A stretch of 64,000 nt of DNA, taken from positions 1 to 64,000 of the forward strand of contig CANQUS010000002.1 of the NCBI GenBank assembly GCA_947627055.1, written 5' to 3'. Below the pieces are notes generated by a model that saw only the letters and a program-made list of their open reading frames with translations, was not told the origin of the DNA and did not search any database. The translations under genes were made by a program, and so were the position numbers. This DNA comes from an uncultured Clostridia bacterium (GTDB taxonomy: Bacteria > Bacillota > Clostridia > Oscillospirales > Acutalibacteraceae). Below are positions 47,346-57,685 of this stretch, in pieces. Position 1 is the first letter of the stretch; each line of letters opens with the position of its first letter.

Positions 47346-47966
47346 TTATCCCGCGGTAAATCTTTTACTTGCCTTGTTCCAATCTATGAGACTGCACCAA
47401 GCGTCGAAATATTTGTCGCGTTCCTGTTTATATTTAAGGAAATATGCGTGTTCCCAAACATCAACCAGCAGTATAGGCTGAAGTATGAGAAGCGGCGGAG
47501 GGTCTTGGTTTGGGGTTTTTACTATTCGCAGTTTTGAGGTGCCGTCAAACATCAGCCACGCGTACCCTGAACCAAACTGCGTCAGTGCGGCGGCCTTCAT
47601 ACAAGCGCATAAATTATCAAACGAACCGAAATCTCGTATGACAGCTGTTTTAAGCTGGCCTGTCGGTTCATTTTTTTCGGGCGTCATACCGTCAAAGTAA
47701 AGATAATGATTAAACACACCTCCTCCGTTGTTTCGGATGGCCGTACCCACCTCCTCGTTAAAATCATCGTTATACGCAAGCAAGTCGTAAAGACTCCAAT
47801 CCTGATATATCGGATTAGCCCTTAGAACAGCGTTAAGGTTATCTACATATTTTTTGAACATTATGTCATGATGAATGTGCATTGTTTCCGCGTCTATATG
47901 CGGTTCGAGTGCATCATAAGCATACGGCAGCGGCGGCAGCTTAAACGGATAATGACTTGAAAGCAT
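47346..47966 (-). CDS. Fe/Mn superoxide dismutase family
   Basis: LPPLPYAYDALEPHID, VFNHYLYF, DVWEHAYFLKY. Confidence 0.92.
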   Translation of the reverse strand: MLSSHYPFKLPPLPYAYDALEPHIDAETMHIHHDIMFKKYVDNLNAVLRANPIYQDWSLYDLLAYNDDFNEEVGTAIRNNGGGVFNHYLYFDGMTPEKNEPTGQLKTAVIRDFGSFDNLCACMKAAALTQFGSGYAWLMFDGTSKLRIVKTPNQDPPPLLILQPILLVDVWEHAYFLKYKQERDKYFDAWCSLIDWNKASKRFTAG

Positions 47967-47982
47967 GATTCTGTGACCTCCA

Positions 47983-48801
47983 TTAAGATATTAGATCCTC
48001 TATATCACCGAACGAATATCCCATACACTCCCATTTAGTCAGAAGCTCATCGAGAATATCGGCATTCGTCTTTGATGTGCTGTGCAGAAGAACGACAGCA
48101 CCGGGATGTATTCTGTTTAAAAGTTTATCAAACGCCTCCTCCTTTGTCGGTTGGTCATTTTCGTACCAATCAACATATGCAAGACTCCAGAATATCGTTT
48201 TGTATCCGAGCTTTTTTGCCATTTCAAGATTACTTACACAATACTTACCCTGCGGAGGACGATAAATTTTTAACAGTTCCTTTCCGGTAGTTTCCTTATA
48301 TAGCTTCTCAAGCGATTGAAGCTCCTTCTTAAAGCTCGCCTCGTCGGAGATTTTTGACATATCCGGGTGCGTATAGGTATGATTGCCTACGGTGTGTCCC
48401 TCATTTACCATGCGCTTTACAAGATCAGGAGATGTTTCGATATAGTTTCCTACAAGAAAAAATGTTGCTTTAACATTATGCTTTTTGAGTGCGTCAAGGA
48501 TTTTTTCGGTATTGCCATTTTCAAATCCCGCGTCAAAGGTAAGATAAATGGTTTTCACTGAAGTATCCCCGACATAGTAGGCGTTATATTTCAGCAGCTG
48601 CTCAGCAGAAGCATTGCCCGTCGGAGGTTTGCCGTCCTCATTGAAGCCTAATCCCCAATTTGTATTTTCCGCAGCGGTTTCGACAGCGACATCTCCGCCG
48701 CGAAACGCTCCGACTACTGCCGGTACACACAATACCAGCAGCAGCACCGTCAACGTAATAATGACTGTGCGCCTTTTGAATATTAAGTACATACTGACCA
48801 C
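47983..48801 (-). CDS. Polysaccharide deacetylase (PdaA-like)
   Basis: IYLTFDAGFENGNTEKILDAL, VGNHTYTHPDM. Confidence 0.9.
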   Translation of the reverse strand: MVSMYLIFKRRTVIITLTVLLLVLCVPAVVGAFRGGDVAVETAAENTNWGLGFNEDGKPPTGNASAEQLLKYNAYYVGDTSVKTIYLTFDAGFENGNTEKILDALKKHNVKATFFLVGNYIETSPDLVKRMVNEGHTVGNHTYTHPDMSKISDEASFKKELQSLEKLYKETTGKELLKIYRPPQGKYCVSNLEMAKKLGYKTIFWSLAYVDWYENDQPTKEEAFDKLLNRIHPGAVVLLHSTSKTNADILDELLTKWECMGYSFGDIEDLIS

Positions 48802-48999
48802 CTGCCTTTTTTAAAGCTGGTTTATAATATGCAGATATCAATGACTTTAGAAGTAAAAACAATTCATAGCAATAAATGAAAAAACGCATTGACAAATTTA
48901 TGGGTTTTGTGTATTATTTTAAGCATATTGATTTTGTAGGTGTTAATAATCATTTTAAATACAGAAACAGATCATATCTCTTAAAATTATAGAAAGAAG

Positions 49000-50304
49000 A
49001 TGTTGCGTATCAATATTAATTATACTGATCCTAATGTAAAAAAATATATGTTCAAAGGCTTCTTCGGATTGGAAAAAGAGAGCTTGCGTGTAGATATAAA
49101 CGGATTTACGGCTGATACTGCTCATCCCTTTGAAAATAATCCGAATATAGACAGAGATTTTTGCGAAAATCAAACAGAAATAATAACAGATGTCTGCGGC
49201 AGCATTGAGGAGGTTTGCGGGGAGCTTGAGCGTCTGCATAAGACAGCAGTCGATGTGCTTTGGAAAAATCAGGTTCAACCGGAGCTTTTGTGGCCGTTTT
49301 CAAACCCTCCCTATATCAGGAGCGATTTTGATATTCCGATAGCAAATTTTTCAGGAAAGCTAAAAAGCAAGGAAATATACAGACATTATCTTGCTAAAAA
49401 ATACGGAAAAAGAAAAATGCTGTATTCAGGTATTCATTTTAACTTTTCATTTTCGCGAGAGTTTTTGGATGAGCTGTTTAAAAATAGTGCATACAGCTCA
49501 TTTTCAGATTACAAAAACGCGATTTATTTAGATTTGGAGAAAAAGCTGACGAAATACAGTTGGCTTGTTGTATATTTAACCGCAGCAAGCTCTGTTATGG
49601 ATGGCTCATATATCAGAAGCGAGGACTTGGGTAAGGATATCTTTACAAGGTTTTCTTCCTCTCGGTGCAGTAGTATAGGATATTGGAATGATTTTGTTCC
49701 GCTGCTTGAATATGACAGCCTTGACAAGTATGTTAAAAGCATCAGAAGTTATATTGACGACGGGCAGATAATCTCTCCGTCCGAACTATACTATCCTGTA
49801 AGATTAAAGCCGGCAGGAGAAAATTCTTTGGAAAGTCTTCTTGAAAACGGTGTTGACCATATAGAATTTCGTTTGCTTGACCTCAATCCCCTATCGCCAT
49901 TCGGAATTATTGAGGAGGACATTTATTTCCTGCATCTGTTGATTATTTATTTGATTTCTTTGGATTCGGAGATATTTGATTACAGGAAACAAAACTCCGC
50001 AATAAATAATATAAAAAAATCCGCCGAATATGATGATGAAAGGATCATGATAGAAATAGACAATGATAAATTTTTGCCTGTTAAGCAAGCCGCATATAAT
50101 GTTTTAAATGCTATGGAGGAATACTACAATTTTTGCGATGATCACTTTATAACAAAAGTGATAGAATATCAAAAGGAGAAAATATCGGACGAGCAAAAGC
50201 GTTATGCCTTTATCGTGCGTGAAAAATTCGGTCATCACTATGTAGAAAGCGGGCTCAGGCTTGCGAGATCATATGCGGAGAAAATAGAAAGGGAGTCGAG
50301 ATAA
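49000..50304 (+). CDS. Glutamate-cysteine ligase (GshA/GshF N-domain like)
   Basis: FGLEKESLRVDINGFTADTAHPF...DFCENQTEIITDV...PFSNPPYI. Confidence 0.88.
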   Translation: MLRININYTDPNVKKYMFKGFFGLEKESLRVDINGFTADTAHPFENNPNIDRDFCENQTEIITDVCGSIEEVCGELERLHKTAVDVLWKNQVQPELLWPFSNPPYIRSDFDIPIANFSGKLKSKEIYRHYLAKKYGKRKMLYSGIHFNFSFSREFLDELFKNSAYSSFSDYKNAIYLDLEKKLTKYSWLVVYLTAASSVMDGSYIRSEDLGKDIFTRFSSSRCSSIGYWNDFVPLLEYDSLDKYVKSIRSYIDDGQIISPSELYYPVRLKPAGENSLESLLENGVDHIEFRLLDLNPLSPFGIIEEDIYFLHLLIIYLISLDSEIFDYRKQNSAINNIKKSAEYDDERIMIEIDNDKFLPVKQAAYNVLNAMEEYYNFCDDHFITKVIEYQKEKISDEQKRYAFIVREKFGHHYVESGLRLARSYAEKIERESR

Positions 50305-51074
50305 TGTGCGAACTGTTCGGCGCAGTTTCAAAAGAAAAGCACAATATAAACAGCTATTTAAAGGTATTTTACAGTCACAGCAATAATCATCCTCACGGTT
50401 GGGGACTTGCCCGAATGAATGATTCGGAAATATTGATCGAAAAAGAGCCTGTGCAGGCAACAAAAAGCAGTTATTTAAGAGAGCGTTTATCACAACCGAT
50501 AAATGTAAAATGCGCAATGGCTCATATTCGATATGCGACTATCGGTAATGTAGAATATAATAACTGCCACCCATATTTAAAAAATGATAACTGTCAAAGA
50601 AACTGGTGCTTGATTCATAACGGTACGATTTTCAGCTATCCTCCTTTAAATAAATTTATAAATTTTCAGACGGGGGATACAGACAGTGAGAGAATCATCC
50701 TCTATATTGTGCATCAAATAAACAAGGCTCAAATAAAAAAGCATTCTCCGCTGTCCGCTAAAGAACGGTTTGACCTAATAGATCAAATCGTTACAGATAT
50801 GTCCAAAGGAAACAAGCTAAACCTTATAATCTATGACGGAGAATATATGTATGTCCATACAAATTACAAAAATTCTCTGTACTATCTCGATTTAGACGAT
50901 TTTACACTTTTCTCGACGCAGCCGCTTTCTGAAGAATGGAAGCCTGTCAAGTTCAACACCCTTCTTGCCTATAAAAACGGAAGTCTCGAATTTACCGGGA
51001 CTAAACACAGCAATGAGTACATCGACAATGAAGAATCAATAAAATACTTATATCGTATTTTTGCGGATCTGTAA
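50304..51074 (+). CDS. Class II glutamine amidotransferase, coupled to GCL
   Basis: MCELFGAVS (Cys2), HPHGWGLA, AHIRYATIGNV, LIHNGTI; TAATG overlap. Confidence 0.88.
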   Translation: MCELFGAVSKEKHNINSYLKVFYSHSNNHPHGWGLARMNDSEILIEKEPVQATKSSYLRERLSQPINVKCAMAHIRYATIGNVEYNNCHPYLKNDNCQRNWCLIHNGTIFSYPPLNKFINFQTGDTDSERIILYIVHQINKAQIKKHSPLSAKERFDLIDQIVTDMSKGNKLNLIIYDGEYMYVHTNYKNSLYYLDLDDFTLFSTQPLSEEWKPVKFNTLLAYKNGSLEFTGTKHSNEYIDNEESIKYLYRIFADL

Positions 51075-51538
51075 GATTCAATAAAATTTTGTTATATGGT
51101 GGCGGTATATGTGCCGCTTACCGATGAACAGCTTAGCGATATTTCCGTCACATCATTTTTAATGAGGTCTCTCTCTGATCTTAAAGACAAATAACCAATT
51201 TTACCAATAAAATTGGAGAAAAAAGGTTCTGTCCGCAAAGGAAAGAATTGAACTGCTAATCCCAGCATCACGGCAAAGCTATCTCTATCGACCGCTCTGT
51301 CTGCACAGGCAAACAGATGTGGATGACAACACGGGAGAAGTCATTATAGTGCAATTTCCATCATGTTAATGGCAAGAATATATCATTGTCTGCTCGTTTT
51401 AATGTTAATGCTGTGTTATTTACCATAAAGAAATATACTTTAAATTTACAGTGCTATAATAACATTGCGTTTAAATGAGCAGGTTTGTAATTGACCATAC
51501 CGCTTACAACCTAAAATCATAAAAAGAAGGCTTTAATT

Positions 51539-52261
51539 ATGAATAAAGTGATCAAGAAAATAGGCATTTGGGGAGATTCTATACTCAAGGGTGTTATCTT
51601 TGACGAGGTAGCGGGTAAGTATCAAACTACGAAAAAGTGCGCTGTTAATCTTTTTAAGCGTGTTTTCAAATCCGTTGACATAAAGAATAATTCTCGCTTT
51701 GGATGTACCGCACCAAAGGCAGCCGAAAATCTCGAAAGATCCCTTGCCAAGGGATTTTCCGCGGATGTAGTCCTTCTCGAATTTGGAGGAAATGACTGCG
51801 ATTTTAACTGGCAGGAGGTATCGCGCACACCTGACGAGGAGCATGAACCAAACACACCCATGCCGCAGTTTATTGATTCGATGAAATATATGGTAGATAA
51901 GCTTTTGGGAAATGGAATAACACCCGTACTTATGAACCTGCCGCCTATAAGCTCGGAAAGATATTTTGATTGGATAAGCCATATGCCGGATGTTAACGGT
52001 GAAAATGTTCTAAGGTGGCTCAAGGAAAAGGAAGTCATTTACCGCCAGCAGGAGTGCTACTCTCATGCTATCGAAAAAATAGCACACGAGTATAGGCTTA
52101 ACCTTATTGATGTGCGTGAACCCTTTTTGCGAATACGGGATTACAAGAATTATCTTTGCCTTGACGGTATACATCTCAACGAAAACGGACAGCGTATTTT
52201 GTGCGATACGCTCAAGAAATACGCGAGTGATTATGACGCCAAATTTATTGCGGCTGTATAA
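51539..52261 (+). CDS. SGNH/GDSL hydrolase
   Basis: IGIWGDSILKGV, LEFGGNDC, CLDGIHLNENGQ. Confidence 0.85.
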   Translation: MNKVIKKIGIWGDSILKGVIFDEVAGKYQTTKKCAVNLFKRVFKSVDIKNNSRFGCTAPKAAENLERSLAKGFSADVVLLEFGGNDCDFNWQEVSRTPDEEHEPNTPMPQFIDSMKYMVDKLLGNGITPVLMNLPPISSERYFDWISHMPDVNGENVLRWLKEKEVIYRQQECYSHAIEKIAHEYRLNLIDVREPFLRIRDYKNYLCLDGIHLNENGQRILCDTLKKYASDYDAKFIAAV

Positions 52262-52545
52262 AATTTGTATTGTCAAATATAGTAAAGGACACCGATGTAT
52301 GATTTGCTCGGTGTCTTTTTATGTTTCCCGTCATAAAATTTTCTCGTAAGCAGAAAAATCATAGATGAAGGTAGAGATCATCTTTTGTTGTAAAAAATAA
52401 TGTTCACACACTTAAAGAGGAATTGATCTATCGAATAAATGGATAAAGTAAGTTAGATCGACGTGAAAAGTGTGCTGACAACTATTGTTTTTTTAAATCC
52501 CTTATGATATGATATAAATATCAAAAATATTGAAAAGGTGTTTGT

Positions 52546-52899
52546 ATGGATTTATTTGAAGATTTAAAAGTGCTTGGAGTTAATATTGATGATGGATTAA
52601 GACGTTTGAACGGAAATGCGACACTTTACAAAAGACTGCTTAACGCTTTTGTCGGAACATTGGAAAAATACTATATTGATCTGGACTTTGACGAAAATAA
52701 CTGCACAGAAATAACTGAAAAAGCTCATGCCATCAAGGGCATAGCCGGAAATCTTTCCATTACCCCACTATATAAGTCGTACACTCAAATAGTGGATTTG
52801 CTACGTGCTAACAAAGCGGAGGATGCGCGAAAAATTCTTGAAATATCGTTGCCTGTTCAAGAAGAGATCGTTAACTGCATAAAAAAACATATACAATAA
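52546..52899 (+). CDS. Hpt (histidine phosphotransfer) domain protein
   Basis: KAHAIKGIAGNLSI phospho-His motif. Confidence 0.88.
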   Translation: MDLFEDLKVLGVNIDDGLRRLNGNATLYKRLLNAFVGTLEKYYIDLDFDENNCTEITEKAHAIKGIAGNLSITPLYKSYTQIVDLLRANKAEDARKILEISLPVQEEIVNCIKKHIQ

Positions 52900-52933
52900 A
52901 ATTTAACATTGTATTACGCCAAGGAGGAACAGA

Positions 52934-53983
52934 ATGAATAAAGAAAAAACCATATTGATTGTTGACGATATTGAAATCAACCGCATTATTTTAGCTGAAA
53001 TTTTTAAAGATCAGTATAATGTTGTAGAAGCTGAAAATGGCTTGCAGGCTCTCGAAATTATGAATAATAACCTAAATATTTCTGCTGTACTTCTTGACTT
53101 GGTTATGCCAGTCTTAAACGGCATTGAGGTTCTCAAAAGAATGAATAAAAACGGTAGGATCAAGACTATTCCTGTTTTTTTAATAACTGCGGAAAGTAAT
53201 GAGGAAACATTGCTCGAAGGGTATAATCTCGGTGCGACTGATGTTATCACTAAGCCTTTTATGCCGCATTTTCTCAGACACAGAATTGTAAACATTATTG
53301 AACTTTACAGTCATCGTAATGAGCTTGAAACTATCGTTGCGGATCAAATCAAGAATCTTAATAAAATCAATCAGTCCATAGTTGAAACTCTGGCAACGCT
53401 CATCGAATTTAGAGATTGTGAATCAGGCGAGCATGTAAAGCGCATCAGTGGACTTACAAAAATGCTTATGAAACAGGTAAGCGATATGTATCCCGAATAT
53501 CATTTGCCACAGAGTGAAATTGATAAAATCGGTACTTCTTCTATTCTCCATGATGTAGGAAAAATATCAATACCTGACAGTATACTTAATAAGCCTGGCA
53601 GACTTACTAATGAGGAATTTGCGACAATGAAGCTGCATACGGTAAAGGGCTGTGAAATCCTTCAAAGTATTCCTAACATGATGGATAAGGGAATTTATGA
53701 CTACAGCTACGATATTTGCAGACATCATCATGAACGTTGGGACGGCAGGGGCTATCCTGACGGCTTGTCAGGAGATGATATTTCAATTTGGGCGCAGGTG
53801 GTATCGGTAGCCGATGTTTATGACGCTCTTACATCTGAAAGAGTATATAAAAAAGCATATGACCATAGCAAGGCTGTAGATATGATAAATAATGGCGAAT
53901 GCGGCACTTTTAATCCAAAGCTTTTGGAAGCCTTTAAAGCTGTCGAGAAGGAAATAATCGACAAGAAATGGAGTAATATATAA
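52934..53983 (+). CDS. Response regulator with HD-GYP domain
   Basis: REC (ILIVDDIEINR..LLDLVMP) and HDVGKISIPD...HHERWDGRGYPDGL. Confidence 0.93.
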   Translation: MNKEKTILIVDDIEINRIILAEIFKDQYNVVEAENGLQALEIMNNNLNISAVLLDLVMPVLNGIEVLKRMNKNGRIKTIPVFLITAESNEETLLEGYNLGATDVITKPFMPHFLRHRIVNIIELYSHRNELETIVADQIKNLNKINQSIVETLATLIEFRDCESGEHVKRISGLTKMLMKQVSDMYPEYHLPQSEIDKIGTSSILHDVGKISIPDSILNKPGRLTNEEFATMKLHTVKGCEILQSIPNMMDKGIYDYSYDICRHHHERWDGRGYPDGLSGDDISIWAQVVSVADVYDALTSERVYKKAYDHSKAVDMINNGECGTFNPKLLEAFKAVEKEIIDKKWSNI

Positions 53984-54072
53984 CTTAGACAGGGTTGTTA
54001 CCGTAATCAACAGGGAAGCCGATCATCTGCTGATTGCTCGTTGTGCTTGCCTCACACCGTGACATGGCAAGC
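53984..54072. other. Structured element copy 2
   Basis: TTACCGTAATCA ... TGCTTGCCTCACACCGTGACATGGCAAGC; similar to 33961-34112. Confidence 0.55.
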
Positions 54073-54134
54073 TCCATATTAAACATTATTGTGATTATTT
54101 TAACAGACGGGTATTTTGTGAAAGGGTAAAAAGA

Positions 54135-56687
54135 ATGGATAAAAAGAAAAAAATACTTTTTCGAGGCGGATTTTTAATAATAATTGTTTTCTGTATTTTT
54201 ATATTTGTTATCATGACAATAATTCTGGCTAATAAGACGCAGCAATCGGTTGATAATGTCTCAAAATTTTATATGTCCGAAATGAATGTACAATACAGGG
54301 AAAAGTTTAATTCGATCGTCGAAATGCGTTATGATCGAATATTGATATCACTTAAAAATATTTCCGAAAATTCCAATAACGATAAAGACACATTAAATCG
54401 CCTGAAAGAAAACGCTGAAAATGATCCTACAATTTCATGGATGGCACTGTATTCTAACGACGGTAATATTAACACTATATACGGCGATGAGATCGTCTGT
54501 AATGATACGGAAAAATACAACAGCTCATTAAATGAAAACGGACGACTTGTGTCGATGGGTGTAAACAAATCCGGCGAAAAGTTGTTTATTCTCGGTGTTA
54601 AAAAAGATCATATGTTTCAAGGCGATCAGAATATAAAAGCGGTTCTATGCGGAATACCTATGAATTATTTGAACAATCTGATGCAAATAGAAGAGGACAG
54701 TGACTCCAACGGATATTCCCATATTATTGATAAGAACGGAAACTACATTATCAAAAATGGCAGCGAAACGGAGCAAACATATTTTGAACGTTTACAGGAA
54801 AGAGTAGATGATTCCAACGAAAAGTCAGGCAAAGAGTACGTTGCGGAGCTTAAATCTGCAATGGCTCAGGGTAAAGATTATTATATGCTTGTTTCCATCA
54901 GTGGTACGCTGCGTCACATATACTGTTCTTCTCTCTCTGAAAATACATCATGGTATTTATTATCAGTTATGCCCAATGGGAATATAGACGGCGAAATAAA
55001 AAATTTGGATACTTTCCGAAAGACTGTTACATATATATCTATTGCATCTATCTTGTTGGCAATGTCCGTAATTTTTTTGCTGTATTATCGACTGATGCAA
55101 CAACAAATCAAAGAGCTTGACAGACTGAAAAATGAAGCTATCAAAGCAAATCAGGCAAAAAGTGAATTTCTTTCGAGCATGAGCCATGACATTCGTACAC
55201 CTCTAAACGCTATCATCGGAATGACGGAAATCGCTGAAAGAAACATAGCTGATCAGGCAAAAATTGATGACTGCCTAAATAAGATCGAGCTGTCAAGCAA
55301 GCATTTGCTTGGTCTGATAAACGATGTATTGGATATGTCAAAAATAGAAAGCGGCAAAATTACTCTTAACCCCTCCCCTATGTCTCTGCGTGCAGCTCTT
55401 GACGATATAGTAAATATAATTCGTCCGCAGATAAAGGAAAGAAATCAGTACTTTGATATATTTATAAAGGATATATTGTCCGAAAATATATATTGCGATA
55501 ATTTGCGCTTAAATCAAGTGTTGATAAATATCATATCAAACGCCGTTAAGTTTACGCCTTGCGAAGGAAGGATCGACATTTATGTTGAACAAGAGGCGTC
55601 TCCTCTGGGGGATGAGTATATTAGGACCCACTTCCGTGTCAAAGATAACGGGATCGGTATGACTAAAGAATTTCAAAAAAGGATTTTTGAGACATTTGCC
55701 AGAGAGGACAACGAACAAGTCGAACGTATTACGGGAACAGGTCTAGGCATGGCTATAACAAAGAGGATCATAGATTTAATGGGAGGAATCATAGAGGTTG
55801 AAAGCACGAAGGGCAAGGGAAGCGAATTTTATATTGTTTTGGACTTTAAAAAGGTCGAACCCGTTGCTGAAAACGAACTGAAGTTGCCTGATTGGAAAAT
55901 CTTAGTTGTAGATGACAATGAAATGCTTTGCACCAGCGCTGTTGCAAACCTCGAAGAGCTTGGAGTCCGTGCCGAATGGGTAACAGACGGCGAAAAAGCA
56001 GTTAATTTGGTCGAAGTGCATCATAAGAATAATGACGATTATGATTTTGTGCTGGTTGATTGGAAAATGCCTAATCTTAACGGCATTGAAACTATCAAAA
56101 AGATCAGAAGCCGCATTGATAAAAAGATTCCTGTCTTCCTTATTTCCGCATATGACGTAAATGATATTGAGATATATACAGAATCAATGGATCTTGCCGG
56201 CTTTATTTCTAAGCCATTGTTTAAGTCCACTCTGTATGAATATCTCAGAAAATATGCCGGAGACTCATATGGACAAAGATCTGCTTTGAAAAAAGATGAT
56301 ATAAACTTTAGTGAAAAGCGCATTTTACTTGCAGAGGATATAGACATTAACTGGGAAATTGCTAATGAAATTCTCTCTGCTTCAGGTCTAAAATTAGATC
56401 GAGCTGTTAACGGTAAGGATTGTGTGGAGATATTTACTGACTCAGAGATTGGTACCTACGACGCGATTTTAATGGATATTCGTATGCCGGTCATGAACGG
56501 ATATGATGCAACTAGAGCGATACGAGCTTTGGATCGTCCTGATAGTAATTTGCCGATCATCGCGATGACAGCGGATGCTTTTACCGATGATACAGCCCGA
56601 TGCTTAGAGTGCGGTATGAATGCACATATTGCTAAACCGATAGACGTTCAAAGATGCCTTGATACATTGGGAAAGTATATTAAGTAA
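54135..56687 (+). CDS. Hybrid sensor histidine kinase with two REC domains
   Basis: N-terminal TM/extracellular domain, SHDIRTPLNAIIGMTEIA, GTGLGMAITK, two receiver domains. Confidence 0.93.
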   Translation: MDKKKKILFRGGFLIIIVFCIFIFVIMTIILANKTQQSVDNVSKFYMSEMNVQYREKFNSIVEMRYDRILISLKNISENSNNDKDTLNRLKENAENDPTISWMALYSNDGNINTIYGDEIVCNDTEKYNSSLNENGRLVSMGVNKSGEKLFILGVKKDHMFQGDQNIKAVLCGIPMNYLNNLMQIEEDSDSNGYSHIIDKNGNYIIKNGSETEQTYFERLQERVDDSNEKSGKEYVAELKSAMAQGKDYYMLVSISGTLRHIYCSSLSENTSWYLLSVMPNGNIDGEIKNLDTFRKTVTYISIASILLAMSVIFLLYYRLMQQQIKELDRLKNEAIKANQAKSEFLSSMSHDIRTPLNAIIGMTEIAERNIADQAKIDDCLNKIELSSKHLLGLINDVLDMSKIESGKITLNPSPMSLRAALDDIVNIIRPQIKERNQYFDIFIKDILSENIYCDNLRLNQVLINIISNAVKFTPCEGRIDIYVEQEASPLGDEYIRTHFRVKDNGIGMTKEFQKRIFETFAREDNEQVERITGTGLGMAITKRIIDLMGGIIEVESTKGKGSEFYIVLDFKKVEPVAENELKLPDWKILVVDDNEMLCTSAVANLEELGVRAEWVTDGEKAVNLVEVHHKNNDDYDFVLVDWKMPNLNGIETIKKIRSRIDKKIPVFLISAYDVNDIEIYTESMDLAGFISKPLFKSTLYEYLRKYAGDSYGQRSALKKDDINFSEKRILLAEDIDINWEIANEILSASGLKLDRAVNGKDCVEIFTDSEIGTYDAILMDIRMPVMNGYDATRAIRALDRPDSNLPIIAMTADAFTDDTARCLECGMNAHIAKPIDVQRCLDTLGKYIK

Positions 56688-56799
56688 GCTTGAGGAGCGG
56701 GTACAATAAAAGGCCTCCTATGGTAGATTTATCATAGGAGACCTTTCTTTATGAACAAAAAGGTTAAATATTTATAAATTTTGAAATCGTCATTAAGGA

Positions 56800-56943
56800 T
56801 TACAGCGCTATAAGTGCAAGAGCCTGCATGACTGCGGAATCGTTGTTCGCGGCATTATTGAAGGCGTTGTCAACAGCCTTAACTACAACATCGTTTACCG
56901 CTCTGCGGGCTGCGGATTTAAGCAATGAATCGAAAAATCCCAT
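56800..56943 (-). CDS. 47-aa small protein (not in ORF track)
   Basis: MGFFDSLLKSAARRAVNDVVVKAVDNAFNNAANNDSAVMQALALIAL* with SD-like AGGATG. Confidence 0.6.
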   Translation of the reverse strand: MGFFDSLLKSAARRAVNDVVVKAVDNAFNNAANNDSAVMQALALIAL

Positions 56944-57046
56944 ATTACACATCCTATATATTATAGCTGTATTATACTAACTGTGGCGTGAAAAGTAATA
57001 TTATCCATTGTCAACCGTAAAAAAACTGAATCAGAATAATAAGTGC

Positions 57047-57640
57047 TTATTTTGCGTTTTTAATAAACTCACGATTATCAAAAATGTAAAAAATGCCTGA
57101 TATTATTGTAAAAGCCACCATTATCCACATTAAAACATCATATATAATATAAAATATTGAAGTAATTCCGGCAATATTTTCTAAAGATATGCAACCCATG
57201 CTGCCAAGCTCAAGAACATATTGCATAACAAGAACCAGCAATATAGATATGATCTGACTGATAGTTTTTGCCTTTCCCCAATAATTAGCCGCAATGACCT
57301 TTCCTTTGCCCACCGCAACAAGCCTTACCGATGTGACAGCAAATTCCCTCGTGAGAACAAGTATTAAAACGATTGCATTTGTAATGCCTATTTGTACAAA
57401 ACAGGCAAGAGCCGCTGTAACCATGATTTTATCGGCAAGTGGGTCGGCAAATTTCCCAAAATCGGTTATTAAATTTTTCTTTCGAGCAATTTTACCGTCA
57501 AGATGATCTGTATATGATGCAATGCTGAAAAGTAGCACCGCAATTATGTAATGATGCTGTATTTGCGGCAAAAGTAATATTGCCACAAAAAAAGGAACGA
57601 TCATAATGCGCAATAGCGTCAACTTGTTTGGTGTATTCAA
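57047..57640 (-). CDS. pgsA: CDP-diacylglycerol-glycerol-3-phosphate 3-phosphatidyltransferase
   Basis: NTPNKLTLLRIMIVPFFV, CDP-alcohol transferase motif SYTDHLDGKIARK...GKFADPLADK. Confidence 0.93.
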   Translation of the reverse strand: MNTPNKLTLLRIMIVPFFVAILLLPQIQHHYIIAVLLFSIASYTDHLDGKIARKKNLITDFGKFADPLADKIMVTAALACFVQIGITNAIVLILVLTREFAVTSVRLVAVGKGKVIAANYWGKAKTISQIISILLVLVMQYVLELGSMGCISLENIAGITSIFYIIYDVLMWIMVAFTIISGIFYIFDNREFIKNAK

Positions 57641-57685
57641 TTTTTAAGCCCTACTTCCTTCTGCGAAAAATGAAATTTCGCAATT

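Noticed and set aside
51075-51538. Possible small or decayed ORFs (e.g. MVAVYVPLTDEQLSDISVTSFLMRSLSDLKDK)
   Set aside because: Short fragments without recognisable family or convincing context; not enough support.
53984-54072. c-di-GMP (GEMM) riboswitch upstream of the hybrid kinase
   Set aside because: Tempting given the HD-GYP neighbour, but the GEMM core sequences are not present.
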